Shown here in pieces: positions 25,598 to 35,254 of a stretch of DNA of 52,201 bases. Origin of the DNA: Bacteroidetes Order II. bacterium (GTDB taxonomy: Bacteria > Bacteroidota > Rhodothermia > Rhodothermales > UBA2364). A model generated the notes under the pieces. That model saw nothing but the letters and a program-made list of their open reading frames with translations, did no database searches and was not told where the DNA came from. A program made the position numbers and the translations under genes. Where the stretch lies: positions 1 to 52,201 of the forward strand of contig JAEUSQ010000058.1 in the NCBI GenBank assembly GCA_016788705.1, in the 5' to 3' direction. How positions within the stretch are numbered: the first letter of the stretch is position 1; each line of letters begins with the position of its first letter.

Positions 25598-26587
25598 TTA
25601 CCAACCAATAATTGCGGTACGAGGGTCTTGGGCTAGGCCCTCGTGCCAAAGTTCAAAATGCAAATGGGGTCCGCTGGATATTTCACCTGTATTTCCACTC
25701 ATCGCAATCGCTTCCCGCGACCTTACACGTTCCCCAACCCGTTTCAGCAAACGTCCATTGTGTTTATAGGCCGAAATATAGCCACCAGCGTGTTGAATCA
25801 CAATCACAAATCCACCTTCGTGTGTCCAATCAGCAAAAGTTACATAACCATCTGCAATCGAACGAACCGTTGTACCTTTCTGAACGGCGATGTCAATCCC
25901 ATAATGTCCGGATTTTGCCTCGAAACCCCGTGTCACAAATCCTCCCACAGGAGCTGGTGCTGGTAAAGTAATAGGGTTTAAGAACAAACGAATTGGCGGA
26001 ACGTGGCCATTAGGAACAGACATAATACTAAGGGTCAAGGCAGGTTGTTGATGAGGTATAGAGCGCGAAACGGATACCTCTTTAACCAAAGCCCGTAATT
26101 CTGAACTTTTTGAGGCTACAGGTGGTTCCTTGGCCTGGGGGACTGGGTTTATATTGCTTCGCATGGTACCGTCTGAACCACCAAAGCCAGTAACCTTGGG
26201 GCCTGAGGCAGTTGTATCAGACTTCACTGCGGTTGCTCGTATTTTAACTTTTGTGGTGTCTGTGCCCAACAAAACTTCGCGAAGTTTTAATAAATATAAT
26301 TGCTGTGTTTCCAATGAATCTTGCAAAGCTGCCAAACGGTCTGCACTGGTTCTAATAGGATTGTCTCCCCCAGCAACACCCCCAATCACCCATTCCCGTA
26401 TGGGGAAAATAAGGAATAGCACCACCACGAGCAGAAAGCTCCCCCCCACACTAGCCAAAACCTTGGTCATAAACGGGCGTGGCGCTAGCAAGTACTGCTG
26501 CGGCGTCTCCAATCCGTTGACATCCATGGTGATGACCGAAATGTCTTTAGCAGGGTTCCGCCAAAGATCCAGAAGGAATGATTTCAT
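25598..26587 (-). CDS. M23 family (LytM) metallopeptidase, membrane-anchored
   Basis: A 329-residue protein from the Met at 26587 (MKSFLLDLWRNPAKDISVIT). One transmembrane helix (residues about 44-62) is followed by a coiled-coil-like stretch and a C-terminal peptidase domain. Zinc-site motifs are GHYGIDI (HxxxD) and GPHLHFELW (HxH). It should hydrolyse or bind peptidoglycan crosslinks in the periplasm. It precedes bactofilin; the pair is common in this phylum and suggests cell-shape control. Confidence 0.92.
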   Translation of the reverse strand: MKSFLLDLWRNPAKDISVITMDVNGLETPQQYLLAPRPFMTKVLASVGGSFLLVVVLFLIFPIREWVIGGVAGGDNPIRTSADRLAALQDSLETQQLYLLKLREVLLGTDTTKVKIRATAVKSDTTASGPKVTGFGGSDGTMRSNINPVPQAKEPPVASKSSELRALVKEVSVSRSIPHQQPALTLSIMSVPNGHVPPIRLFLNPITLPAPAPVGGFVTRGFEAKSGHYGIDIAVQKGTTVRSIADGYVTFADWTHEGGFVIVIQHAGGYISAYKHNGRLLKRVGERVRSREAIAMSGNTGEISSGPHLHFELWHEGLAQDPRTAIIGW

Positions 26588-26699
26588 GATTCTGCATATA
26601 AAATCCACTTTGAGGAATTGTATTTTCCTAGAGTAGCAATTTATATTGGTTGTTCTGAAAAAACAAAAAATAAATTGAATCTCAATCTAATAGTTTGTC

Positions 26700-26954
26700 A
26701 TGCCGCAACACAAATCTGCTGAGAAGCGAGTTCGTCAAAGTGAAAAGCGCCGTCTTCGCAACCGCGTACACAAAAGCCGTGTCCGTACGATGATCAAGAA
26801 AGTCAAACTAAGCGAAGACAAAGACAGCGCGCTTGTTTTATTAAATGACGCCAAAGCCTATTTGGATCGTCTATCTGCCAAAGGGGTCATTCATAACAAC
26901 ATGGCTGCAAATGTGAAAAGCAAATTGGATCGTCATGTGAATGCGTTGGCCTGA
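26700..26954 (+). CDS. rpsT: 30S ribosomal protein S20
   Basis: An 84-residue, highly basic protein that binds 16S rRNA. The N-terminus MPQHKSAEKRVRQSEKRRLR followed by NRVHKSRVRTMIKKVK is typical S20, as is the end HNNMAANVKSKLDRHVNAL. It diverges from the M23 gene across 112 bases and has its own terminator. Confidence 0.96.
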   Translation: MPQHKSAEKRVRQSEKRRLRNRVHKSRVRTMIKKVKLSEDKDSALVLLNDAKAYLDRLSAKGVIHNNMAANVKSKLDRHVNALA

Positions 26955-26979
26955 TGAACTGCTAAGCCCGCTCGTTTCC

Positions 26980-27010
26980 AGCCCATGCGTCCAAAGCGAT
27001 GGGCTTTTTT
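26980..27010 (+). terminator. Terminator of rpsT
   Basis: AGCCCAT pairs with ATGGGCT (26980-26986 and 26999-27005), followed by seven Ts. Confidence 0.85.
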
Positions 27011-27041
27011 TGTTGAATGATTTTTTTGTATAAAAGTTTAC

Positions 27042-27407
27042 GTGCAAACAATTTCCTACAACAAACCTCAATCCCCCGGTGTTTTCATGAACCACGACAA
27101 CACCGTGTCTGTGTATTATGCTGTGCAAGCCGACGAATCGTTCGACGAGGCCGCAAATGGTGTGTTTAATGCGGTAAAAGAAGCACAAAAGCGGTTCCCA
27201 GACTGGCCGCGTGCCTTATACATGGATATTTTCGGTCACGAGCGAGCACCCGGAGTTTTTGACGATGAAATGTTGGAACTGCAACAAGAATTCTTGTTCT
27301 CCACCATAGCCCCTTTTGTTACGGCACTCGAAACACCTCTCGTAGATGGGTTAAATCCACATCCGCAACGGAACGACTTGCCTGATGTACTACGTATCGC
27401 TGGTTGA
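27042..27407 (+). CDS. Conserved-looking small acidic protein, unknown
   Basis: A 121-residue soluble protein with no signal or membrane segment. Seen are acidic and hydrophobic stretches such as QEFLFSTIAPFVTALETPLV and the C-terminal NPHPQRNDLPDVLRI. Coding quality and the absence of a competing frame support a real gene, but I recognise no family. It lies alone between rpsT and the PKD-OmpA gene. Confidence 0.65.
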   Translation: MQTISYNKPQSPGVFMNHDNTVSVYYAVQADESFDEAANGVFNAVKEAQKRFPDWPRALYMDIFGHERAPGVFDDEMLELQQEFLFSTIAPFVTALETPLVDGLNPHPQRNDLPDVLRIAG

Positions 27408-27764
27408 TCAGCGCGTGGAGACTACGGTGCCAAATTTTTGTAGTTCCATGCTCCCTTGGTGAAGATGATCAAGCAAACTTTCTGGTGGAGGTGGGTGGAG
27501 CTTTCGTTAAACAACCGAGTTTTTTTGGTACTCTTCTTTACATTTAAGAAAAAAGTGCTTATTATGTTTCCCAATGGCATTTTAGGCTTTATCATTTGAT
27601 GAATCTCTTTATCAAGATTAAAATACATTTTAAAGCAATTTTATCTTGATAAAGATAATTGTATTCATCTTCATCAAATCCTTTACGAAATCTAATACAT
27701 TGTAATACCTTACAATCGCAAATAAACAATTGTGTTAACCTTGACACCGACTCAGGAGATCACC
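27408..27764. other. Intergenic region with a 13-bp inverted repeat
   Basis: A 357-base AT-rich gap. A minus-strand ORF at 27422-27628 shows no protein-like features and is not called. The region carries one strong inverted repeat (separate entry) and must hold the promoter of the PKD-OmpA gene. Confidence 0.5.
27606..27655 (+). promoter_or_regulatory. Perfect 13-bp inverted repeat upstream of the PKD-OmpA gene
   Basis: TCTTTATCAAGAT (27606-27618) and ATCTTGATAAAGA (27643-27655) are perfect inverted arms with a 24-base spacer, 110 bases before the start. It could be an operator or a leader hairpin. Confidence 0.45.
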
Positions 27765-29321
27765 ATGAAAAAACAACTTCAAAACCTTCTAACCTTTGCA
27801 TTTGTGCTGTTTTTGGCAACAGGAATGGCCTATGCACAACAAGGCCGTGTGCATGCTGCACTGATGGGTGGCCTTGCCAGTTATGGCGGCGATAACGATA
27901 AGTATCCCGGCGACCTAAATCTTGGTAAAGCATATTTTGATAACGCTGGCCCCAACCTCGGTCTTGAGCTTGGCTATGGCCTTACCGACCAATTAACGGC
28001 GTTGGTTCGCGGTGCTTGGGGGAAATATCCCAATATTGAGTCTCGCTTTGCGGCCAATACGCAAGAAGAAGGACGGATTACTGGGGCGTTGTTGCTTCGC
28101 TATCAAATTTTTAGTGCACTTGCCAATAAGGCCTTGTCCCCGTACGTACAGTTGGGCGCAAACCTGACCCAAGCATCGAAGCAAACGGATCTTTCATATG
28201 CGAAGTCTATTCCTGGTTTAGGATACGGGCCATCACTCGGCCTTGGTGTACAATTCAAAGTAGGCCCTGTAAAACTTGGTATTGATGGCACAAGTTATAT
28301 GGTTTTCCCAGATGCTGCTGTGGATGCAGCAGATCCAAAGGGCAAAAATTCAGGTATTACTGGTGATAAAGCCAACTTTGACTATTTAAACTATCTTAGT
28401 GCAAACCTATCTTTTGATCTGAAAGAAGGCGTGGTCTGTAATCCGGCTTTGGTGACCAACATCAATTTACCCACTGGTTCTGTGAATGCTGGTCAAGCAG
28501 CTAACTTCAGCATGGGCGTTGCACCAACCGCGACCGTTCCAGTGTCTTATATGTGGGATTTTGGTGATGGCAATACTGGTACAGGTGCCGCCGTAACGCA
28601 TAGCTATTCTCGCCCTGGTACCTATACGGTTACATCAAGCGCAATGAACTGCCGTGGAACCGATACCAAAACGGGTACTGTAACGGTTGTAGATCCATGT
28701 GCCAGCAACCCAGCTAAAATTTCGGCTGCGAATGCACCCTCAACCTTGGAAAGTGGCAAGAGTGGATCTTTTACCTCCAGTGCTTCAGGTTCTTGCCAGG
28801 TGACGTATGCCTGGGACTTCGGCAATGGTGCTACGGCTTCAACAGCGAATGCTTCGTATAGCTTCTCTACACCAGGGACTTATACCGTTAAAGTAACTGC
28901 AAAAAATGCTGCAGGAAGTGACACCCGTACTTTCCGCGTTACGGTCAATGCGGCTGCACCACCTCCACAACCTCCTGATCCTTGTTCCAAGGTGACAGAA
29001 CTCAATTCGGTTTATTTCAACTATGGCGCATCCACCATTGATGCCCAAGCGATGAGCCTGATTGATGAAAACATTACGGCACTCAAAGACTGCCCGAACC
29101 TTAAGATTGTTGTCACGGGTTACAGCGATTCTGTAGAAAACAGCATGACGATTGCACAACGCCGTGCAAAAGCCATTGCAGACTACATGACTTCTAAGGG
29201 TATTGATGCCAGCCGTATCTCGGTACGTGGTGCAGGTGTTGATCCTAATAACTGCGATAAGGAAGATCCAGGTCGTGGTTGCCGCCGCAACCGCCGTGTA
29301 GAAGCAGTGATTATTCGCTAA
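27765..29321 (+). CDS. Outer-membrane protein with beta barrel, two PKD domains and OmpA domain
   Basis: A 518-residue protein from the ATG at 27765, preceded by AGGAG at 27754-27758. Signal peptide to about residue 24, then an eight-stranded-barrel-like region (to about 220), PKD domain 1 (about 222-309, MWDFGDGNTGTG), PKD domain 2 (about 310-400, AWDFGNGATAST), a Pro-rich linker and an OmpA peptidoglycan-binding domain (about 405-518, SVYFNYGAST, VVTGYSDSVENS, GCRRNRRVEAVI). It anchors the outer membrane to peptidoglycan. The two PKD domains between barrel and OmpA domain are a typical Bacteroidota-group elaboration. Monocistronic with its own terminator. Confidence 0.93.
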   Translation: MKKQLQNLLTFAFVLFLATGMAYAQQGRVHAALMGGLASYGGDNDKYPGDLNLGKAYFDNAGPNLGLELGYGLTDQLTALVRGAWGKYPNIESRFAANTQEEGRITGALLLRYQIFSALANKALSPYVQLGANLTQASKQTDLSYAKSIPGLGYGPSLGLGVQFKVGPVKLGIDGTSYMVFPDAAVDAADPKGKNSGITGDKANFDYLNYLSANLSFDLKEGVVCNPALVTNINLPTGSVNAGQAANFSMGVAPTATVPVSYMWDFGDGNTGTGAAVTHSYSRPGTYTVTSSAMNCRGTDTKTGTVTVVDPCASNPAKISAANAPSTLESGKSGSFTSSASGSCQVTYAWDFGNGATASTANASYSFSTPGTYTVKVTAKNAAGSDTRTFRVTVNAAAPPPQPPDPCSKVTELNSVYFNYGASTIDAQAMSLIDENITALKDCPNLKIVVTGYSDSVENSMTIAQRRAKAIADYMTSKGIDASRISVRGAGVDPNNCDKEDPGRGCRRNRRVEAVIIR

Positions 29322-29347
29322 TTCTCCGCGATAAGGCTCAATTTAAG

Positions 29348-29378
29348 AAGGGAAGTTCCAACGGAGCTTCCCTTTTTC
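29348..29378 (+). terminator. Terminator of the PKD-OmpA gene
   Basis: AAGGGAAG (29348-29355) pairs with CTTCCCTT (29367-29374), followed by Ts. Confidence 0.85.
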
Positions 29379-29447
29379 GTTACATTCTTCTTTCAAGTAC
29401 GTCCTTTAAGGATATTGTCTTTTTCCTCAACGAAACCCTCTCGTAAC

Positions 29448-31862
29448 ATGAAACAATGGCTGATTTTATGTATTGCGGCATTCTCTACCATTACCACTCT
29501 GGGCCAAACCTCTCCACTGACAGTGGGTAAAATTATGCGAGATCCCAAAACATGGATCGGTGCATGGCCAGGAACGCCATACTGGGCAGAGGACGGAAGA
29601 GCCATTTATTTTAACTGGAACCCTAAAGGTAAGTATAAGGCAGACTCCTTGTATAAAACCTCGTTCACCACTCCTTCTGCTCGCCAACTTACAACCCAAG
29701 AAAGACGGAGTATCCGCCCAAGTTTTTCTGGCTGGCACCACGCATTTAGCTTGTATAATCCAGACTTTACAAAAAAAGTTTTTACGCATCGCGGAGATTT
29801 ATACCTTTTAGATACCAAGACGCAAGACGTAACCCAACTTACCCAAACCATAAGTTCCGAATCCGATCCTGCTTTCTCTATGGATGGGCAATATGTGTAC
29901 TTCCAGAAAGAACAAAACCTCTTCCGGCTTTCGTTGAAAACAGGTTCCGTACTCCAGATGACCGACATCAGAACGGGTGAAGCCCCACCAACGCCCCCTA
30001 AGTCCAGCGAGCAAGACAAGTTTCTCCTGCAACAACAACGCAACTTGTTTGCAGTCATTCGTGATAAAACCGAACGTTCAGAACTTTCTGAAGCCTTTAA
30101 TAAGCGAGAAGGCAAAGCGACTCAAGTATTCCCATCCTCTTTCTATTTAGGAAAAAGAAGCCTTCGGAGCCTCTCTTACGACGGACAAAATCGTTTTGTG
30201 GTCTTGAACTTAATTACCCGAAACAGCCAGGCCAAAAGCACGACAGTAGGCACTTACGTAAGCGAAGACGGATATGCTGGCTCTCTCAGAACACGCGCTA
30301 AGGTAGGACAGCCCGCTGATTCTTACGAAATGTGGATTATGGATATTAAACGAGATACCACTTACACTGTATCGTTTGCGAATCTACCCGGTGCCGATCG
30401 TGTTCCGCAATATCTGACCGAGCAAGGGGTCAAAAAGCTGGAGGGCATCCATAAACGTGGATTTATTCCATATGGCCCGGTATGGAACCTTACTGGAACA
30501 CATGCTTATATCGAAATACGTACCACCGATAACAAAGATCGGTGGCTTGCGTTGCTAAATCCAGAAACGGGTGAACTTAAGATGATAGAACACCAGCACG
30601 ATGAGGCTTGGATTGCTGGCCCTGGCATATCGTGGGCAGGGGGCGCCGGTGAAACAGGTTGGTTGCCGGATCATCAGCATGTGTACTTCCAAAGCGAAAA
30701 AACGGGGTACAGCCATTTGTATGTGTACAATGTGAACACACAAGAGACCCAAGCCCTCACGTCTGGTAGTTTCGAGGTTTTTGATCCGTATATCTCTAAA
30801 GACGGCCAGCATTGGTATTTCACCAGTAGTGAGGGGTCGCCGTTTGAACGCCATTTTTATCGAATGCCTATACACGGCGGGAAACGAGAAAAATTAACCA
30901 CCCTTATCGGAAAAAATGAAGTGGTGCTTAGTCCAGACGAGAAAAGAATGGCCATTTTGTATTCTTATAGTAATAAGCCGCCTGAAATTTACTTGCAGGA
31001 AATAGGTAAAGCGCCTATACAAATCACCTCTTCGCCCACCGACGAGTGGTTGGGTTATCCTTGGAGGGACCCCGAAATCATCATGATCCAGGCTTCGGAT
31101 GGTAAAGAAGTCCCTGCACGCTTATACAAACCAAAGAAACCAAATGGGGCTGGGGTGCTATTTGTTCATGGAGCCGGATATTTGCAAAATGTACATCGCT
31201 GGTGGAGCACGTACTTTCGTGAATACATGTTTCATAACCTATTGGCCGATCTGGGGTACACGGTATTAGATGTGGACTATCGTGCTTCAGAAGGGTATGG
31301 TAGAGATTGGCGGACGGCCATTTATCGGCACATGGGCGGAAGAGACCTGCAAGACTTTGTAGATGCTTCTCGGTATTTAACCCAACGCCATCGTATCCCG
31401 CCCGAACGTATTGGCATTTATGGTGGCTCATATGGTGGATTCATTACCTTGATGGCCTTGTTTACAGAACCTGAGCATTTTGGCGCAGGAGCTGCGCTTC
31501 GATCTGTAACCGATTGGGCGCACTACAACCACCCCTATACGGCCAACATTCTGAATACCCCCGTACAGGATTCACTGTCATACGCCCGTTCTTCGCCAAT
31601 CAATTTTGCCAGTGGCCTCGAAGACCCTTTGTTGATTTGTCATGGCGTGGTAGATACCAATGTACATTTTCAGGATGTGGTACGATTATCCCAAAAGTTG
31701 ATTGAATTGGAAAAAGACAACTGGGAGATGGCCTTGTACCCGGTGGAAGATCATGGCTTTGTAGAACCTTCCAGTTGGACAGATGAATACAGACGGATCT
31801 TAAAGTTATTCGAGGATCATATTGGCCCCAATCGGCTTCCAAAGAGTCGTTTTCCCAAATAG
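29448..31862 (+). CDS. S9 family prolyl oligopeptidase (DPP-IV-like)
   Basis: An 804-residue exported serine peptidase from the ATG at 29448 (MKQWLILCIAAFSTITTLGQ, signal peptide). The N-terminal two-thirds is a beta propeller with TolB/DPP-IV-like repeats (SDPAFSMDGQYVYFQKEQN, VFDPYISKDGQHWYFTSSEG). The C-terminal alpha/beta-hydrolase domain has the nucleophile elbow GIYGGSYGGFITL, Asp in VVDTNVHFQDV and His in VEDHGFVEPSSW. It likely cleaves dipeptides or short peptides in the periplasm. Confidence 0.93.
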   Translation: MKQWLILCIAAFSTITTLGQTSPLTVGKIMRDPKTWIGAWPGTPYWAEDGRAIYFNWNPKGKYKADSLYKTSFTTPSARQLTTQERRSIRPSFSGWHHAFSLYNPDFTKKVFTHRGDLYLLDTKTQDVTQLTQTISSESDPAFSMDGQYVYFQKEQNLFRLSLKTGSVLQMTDIRTGEAPPTPPKSSEQDKFLLQQQRNLFAVIRDKTERSELSEAFNKREGKATQVFPSSFYLGKRSLRSLSYDGQNRFVVLNLITRNSQAKSTTVGTYVSEDGYAGSLRTRAKVGQPADSYEMWIMDIKRDTTYTVSFANLPGADRVPQYLTEQGVKKLEGIHKRGFIPYGPVWNLTGTHAYIEIRTTDNKDRWLALLNPETGELKMIEHQHDEAWIAGPGISWAGGAGETGWLPDHQHVYFQSEKTGYSHLYVYNVNTQETQALTSGSFEVFDPYISKDGQHWYFTSSEGSPFERHFYRMPIHGGKREKLTTLIGKNEVVLSPDEKRMAILYSYSNKPPEIYLQEIGKAPIQITSSPTDEWLGYPWRDPEIIMIQASDGKEVPARLYKPKKPNGAGVLFVHGAGYLQNVHRWWSTYFREYMFHNLLADLGYTVLDVDYRASEGYGRDWRTAIYRHMGGRDLQDFVDASRYLTQRHRIPPERIGIYGGSYGGFITLMALFTEPEHFGAGAALRSVTDWAHYNHPYTANILNTPVQDSLSYARSSPINFASGLEDPLLICHGVVDTNVHFQDVVRLSQKLIELEKDNWEMALYPVEDHGFVEPSSWTDEYRRILKLFEDHIGPNRLPKSRFPK

Positions 31863-31878
31863 CACCCATCATGCATTA

Positions 31879-31917
31879 TAAAGCCGGAAGACAAGCATCG
31901 CCCGGCTTTATTTTTTA
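31879..31917. terminator. Bidirectional terminator between S9 peptidase and NamZ-like genes
   Basis: AAAGCCGG pairs with CCGGCTTT (31880-31887 and 31902-31909); T-rich sequence on one side and A-rich on the other fit use by both convergent genes. Confidence 0.75.
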
Positions 31918-31933
31918 ATCAAATTGGGTTTCG

Positions 31934-33181
31934 TTAATACAATAAATACGGCATTCTTTTTTGCTGGAAGGCGGCGAGTTCCTGGTGCCACGAGCGGATA
32001 ATCTGTTCAGGGCTTTTTCCTGCCTCCAGCATCTCAATCAAGCGGTTTGTTCCAGCCAATTTGCCCATAAAATCGCGGAGGAAGAATGTTTTTCGGATGG
32101 TGGGCGTTGCTTGCGCATAGAAGGCTGCCAGCGTATGGATGCCCACTTCTACGGATTGCAAGGCTAATGGATCGGTCACTTTTAGTTGTACCCCATATAA
32201 TTTTCGGCCTTGTAATTTGGGTGATGTGGCCATATTGGGAATGCTTTTGGGTACAAAGTTGGTTGGTTGAAATACGACACCGGGCAAGCGTTTGGCGTTC
32301 AGTGTATTGGCTAATTGTTGTGCATTGGCCCAAGGCGCCCCAACGGTTTTAAAAGGCTGTTGTGTTCCGCGTCCTTCACTAAGGTTGGTTCCTTCAAAAA
32401 AACACATACCCGGATACAAATAGGCGGTTTCTACATCCGGAATATTTGGGCTTGTGCGAACCCAAGGTAACTGTGTTTCCTCCCAGAGCATGGTTCGGTA
32501 CCAACCTTCTAGTTTCACTACGGTGAGTTGAAGAGAATCCAAGCCGGGCATTAACTTTTCTCCGTGTATCATTTGGGCCAATTCCCCCACCGTCATGCCA
32601 TGCTGAATCGGAATGGCAAACTGTCCAACGAAGGAGGTAAACCTCGGTTCAAGCATAAAGCCCGATACCCGCATTCCTCCCAGTGGATTTGGGCGGTCCA
32701 ATACAAGAAATGGAATGTCATTTTCGGCGGCAGCCTGCATGGCCAATGCCATGGTCGAGATATAGGTATAGAACCTTGCGCCTACGTCCTGAATGTCAAA
32801 AACCAGCACATCCACATTTTTGAGCATCTGGGCGGTTGGTTTTTTTGTTGCACCATAGAGGCTATACACGGGTAAATTGGTCTGCGGGTCTCTGCCATTT
32901 GTGACAGCGGCTCCGGCATCAGCAAGACCTCGGATGCCATGCTCTGGGCCAAAAAGCGTGGTCAGTTTCACATTAGGCGAACGATAAAATAAATCTATAA
33001 CATGTTGCCCATGAACGACTGCCGTATGGTTGGTGATCAGCCCTACTCGCTTCCCTTGTAATAATTCAAAATTATACATCGCAAGCCGTTCGGCCCCCGT
33101 TAGTACCTGAGCATATATTGGATCTGCATCAAAGACCAAAAACCAACTGGCGAAATATAATAGAGAGACAATGCTTTTCAT
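31934..33181 (-). CDS. DUF1343/NamZ family protein (exo-beta-N-acetylmuramidase-like)
   Basis: A 415-residue exported protein with a signal peptide (to about residue 24). Motifs include RVGLITNHTAVVHG, FGPEHGIRGLADAGAAV, VFDIQDVGARFYTYISTM, LDRPNPLGG and FEGTNLSEGRGTQQPFKTVG, all hallmarks of DUF1343. A member of this family, NamZ, was shown to be an exo-lytic N-acetylmuramidase, so a role in cell-wall recycling is likely. Convergent with the S9 peptidase gene. Confidence 0.92.
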   Translation of the reverse strand: MKSIVSLLYFASWFLVFDADPIYAQVLTGAERLAMYNFELLQGKRVGLITNHTAVVHGQHVIDLFYRSPNVKLTTLFGPEHGIRGLADAGAAVTNGRDPQTNLPVYSLYGATKKPTAQMLKNVDVLVFDIQDVGARFYTYISTMALAMQAAAENDIPFLVLDRPNPLGGMRVSGFMLEPRFTSFVGQFAIPIQHGMTVGELAQMIHGEKLMPGLDSLQLTVVKLEGWYRTMLWEETQLPWVRTSPNIPDVETAYLYPGMCFFEGTNLSEGRGTQQPFKTVGAPWANAQQLANTLNAKRLPGVVFQPTNFVPKSIPNMATSPKLQGRKLYGVQLKVTDPLALQSVEVGIHTLAAFYAQATPTIRKTFFLRDFMGKLAGTNRLIEMLEAGKSPEQIIRSWHQELAAFQQKRMPYLLY

Positions 33182-33200
33182 TGGTGAAGGGGTTTAGAAA

Positions 33201-33240
33201 AAAGAAAACCGGAATCGTAGCAACAAGAAACGATTCCGGT
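33201..33240 (-). terminator. Terminator of ndk
   Basis: ACCGGAATCG pairs perfectly with CGATTCCGGT (33208-33217 and 33231-33240); on the minus strand it is followed by a T-rich tract. Confidence 0.8.
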
Positions 33241-33289
33241 CAATATCAACGATTCTTATCGGCATAATATTAGAGCCGGAAGAGTTTCC

Positions 33290-33715
33290 TTACCAATTAC
33301 CCGCAAGTTCCATGCCGGGGAAGAAATAATTGCCCTCCATTAGGGCATTCTCATCTGAGTCGGAGCCATGAATAATGTTCTCACCCACTGAATCTGCATA
33401 GAGGCGACGAATGGTTCCTTCATCGGCATTCGCAGGGTTGGTTGCTCCGATCAAGGTACGAAATGCGGCAACGGCATTTTCTTTTTCGAGGATCATGGGT
33501 ACGCAAGGCCCACTGGACATAAAAGTGGTCAGTTCTTCAAAGAACGGGCGGCCACGATGCACTGCATAGAAGCCTTCCGCCTCGGCTTTGGTCAGTTTAA
33601 CCAACTTCATGGCCAGCACTTTGAATCCCGCTTCTTCTACGTGCTTAGTAACAGTACCAATCAGGTTTTTACGAACGCAGTCTGGTTTTAAAATGGTCAG
33701 GGTACGATTGCTCAT
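33290..33715 (-). CDS. ndk: Nucleoside diphosphate kinase
   Basis: A 141-residue enzyme that transfers the gamma phosphate between nucleoside triphosphates and diphosphates. The N-terminus is [17 protein letters not shown]; the active-site His is in [13 protein letters not shown]; the loop [18 protein letters not shown] is typical. Monocistronic with a strong terminator. Confidence 0.97.
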   Translation of the reverse strand: MSNRTLTILKPDCVRKNLIGTVTKHVEEAGFKVLAMKLVKLTKAEAEGFYAVHRGRPFFEELTTFMSSGPCVPMILEKENAVAAFRTLIGATNPANADEGTIRRLYADSVGENIIHGSDSDENALMEGNYFFPGMELAGNW

Positions 33716-33802
33716 AGGGAGTGATTATTTAGATTTTAATTAACTTTGCATAATACATTAACCTACTCTTGTATTTGTCGAAAAATTTGGCAAATACGAA
33801 GC

Positions 33803-34381
33803 TCAAGCGTGCAGTATTTTGCGTAATCCAGTTCCTGTCACCACACCTAACAGCAACCCTCCGGACAGTATCAGCAAGAGATTCATAAAAGCGATGAATA
33901 AATTATTGACGTATGGGGAAAGTAGTTTGGTGTAATCCATTGCCAAAATACTCCCCAAAGCCAGTATCCAGCCACTACATGCATAAGTCACCCACCATCT
34001 GGCTTTAGGACTATAATCCCGAAGAACAAATATTTGCAAACTTCCAGATAGAATAGCACCCAATACAAGACAAACAGCCAGTTTATAGGGGAGTATCGCT
34101 TTGAATAGCAAGTCGAAAGCGACAAAAGGGCTTGTAAGACCGAGAATCAGAAACCAGACCCACTTTAGGCTAATGCCCCCATGTTTTTTGAGGAGCCACC
34201 ATTGCATGGTGCCAATGCCTGCTCCCATACCGAGGCCCAAGTAGAACTGCATTCCTTCTATACCAATCCCATCTAATATAGACGAGAACAATAAGATGAG
34301 CACAACCCCTAAAAACCATCCATAGAACGTGTAGCGTGTCCAAGCTCCCAAAGAAGGAGCCGATAATGAATATTGTTTCAT
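33803..34381 (-). CDS. Multi-helix membrane protein, unknown
   Basis: A 192-residue protein with about six hydrophobic segments (WFLGVVLILLFSSIL, YLGLGMGAGIGTMQWWLL, VWFLILGLTSPFVAF). The motif GTMQWWLLKKHG recalls a loosely defined group of bacterial membrane proteins without known function. Its start overlaps the stop of the SDR gene by one base, implying coupled translation. Confidence 0.75.
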   Translation of the reverse strand: MKQYSLSAPSLGAWTRYTFYGWFLGVVLILLFSSILDGIGIEGMQFYLGLGMGAGIGTMQWWLLKKHGGISLKWVWFLILGLTSPFVAFDLLFKAILPYKLAVCLVLGAILSGSLQIFVLRDYSPKARWWVTYACSGWILALGSILAMDYTKLLSPYVNNLFIAFMNLLLILSGGLLLGVVTGTGLRKILHA

Positions 34382-35172
34382 TACATCAATCCTTTTGCCC
34401 GGCCACCATCCACAGGAAGCGCAATTCCTGTGATGTAGGCCGCAGGTTTAGAAGCCAAAAAAGTAGCCGCAGCCGCAAATTCTTCCGGTTCCCCCAGCCG
34501 TTTGAGCGCGTTGGCTGCTGCCCAATTGGCCTCAACATCCTCACCTGACTGCCCCGTCTGCTGTTCTGTTGCCTGCCGTAACGCCTCCAATCGCTCTGTT
34601 TTGGTAAAACCGGGCAAGAGGGTATTGACCGTAATACCCAGCGACCCAACTTCTTCCGAAAGGCTTTTCGCAAATCCCTGCACCCCCGCGCGTGCAACAT
34701 TCGATAGGTATAGGTTGGGAATGGGTTGTTTGGCCGATATGGAGGTGATCATCAAAATCCGCGCATGGTATTCCTGTACTGCAGCCTGTTTAAGCGCAGG
34801 TAGTGCATATCGACACAGGTTTATGGTACTCATCAGGTTCAGTTCTAGTGCATGTTGCCAATCCTGTGCCGAAAAATCACTGATGAAGCCAGATGGCGGC
34901 CCTCCTGCATTCGTTATCAAAATATTAAGTTTGCCAAAGTGATGTAAAACGTTGGCTACCGTAGCCTGAACCTCTTGTTCTTGGACCACATCACAACACA
35001 GCGGCAAAACCCCATTTCCTATTCTGGCCGCTGCTTGTTCAATTCTTTCGTGGTCTCGGCCACAAATGGCCACCTTTGCCCCTTCGTTGTGGAGGGCTTG
35101 GGCAACTGCAAATCCCAGGCCGGTACTTGCGCCCGATACAAAAGCTACTTTTCCTTGAAGTCCTAAATCCAT
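34381..35172 (-). CDS. SDR family oxidoreductase, 3-oxoacyl-ACP reductase-like
   Basis: A 263-residue Rossmann-fold protein. The cofactor motif is FVSGASTGLGFAVAQAL, with NAGGPPSG following. The active-site region is TSISAKQPIPNLYLSNVARA: the usual YxxxK is replaced by an SNxxR-type signature, a known subgroup of FabG-like SDRs. It ends with VDGGRAKGLM. First gene of a two-gene unit with the membrane protein at 33803. Confidence 0.9.
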   Translation of the reverse strand: MDLGLQGKVAFVSGASTGLGFAVAQALHNEGAKVAICGRDHERIEQAAARIGNGVLPLCCDVVQEQEVQATVANVLHHFGKLNILITNAGGPPSGFISDFSAQDWQHALELNLMSTINLCRYALPALKQAAVQEYHARILMITSISAKQPIPNLYLSNVARAGVQGFAKSLSEEVGSLGITVNTLLPGFTKTERLEALRQATEQQTGQSGEDVEANWAAANALKRLGEPEEFAAAATFLASKPAAYITGIALPVDGGRAKGLM

Positions 35173-35254
35173 TTTCGTTGATAATTGGCTTTTTTGGATG
35201 TCCGTTTTTGGTACTGTTAGGTTTCATGTAAAACCCCTAACGCTATCCATCAAT

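Noticed and set aside
27422..27628. 68-residue minus-strand ORF in the gap before the PKD-OmpA gene
   Set aside because: AT-rich, Lys-heavy and without recognisable features; probably chance.
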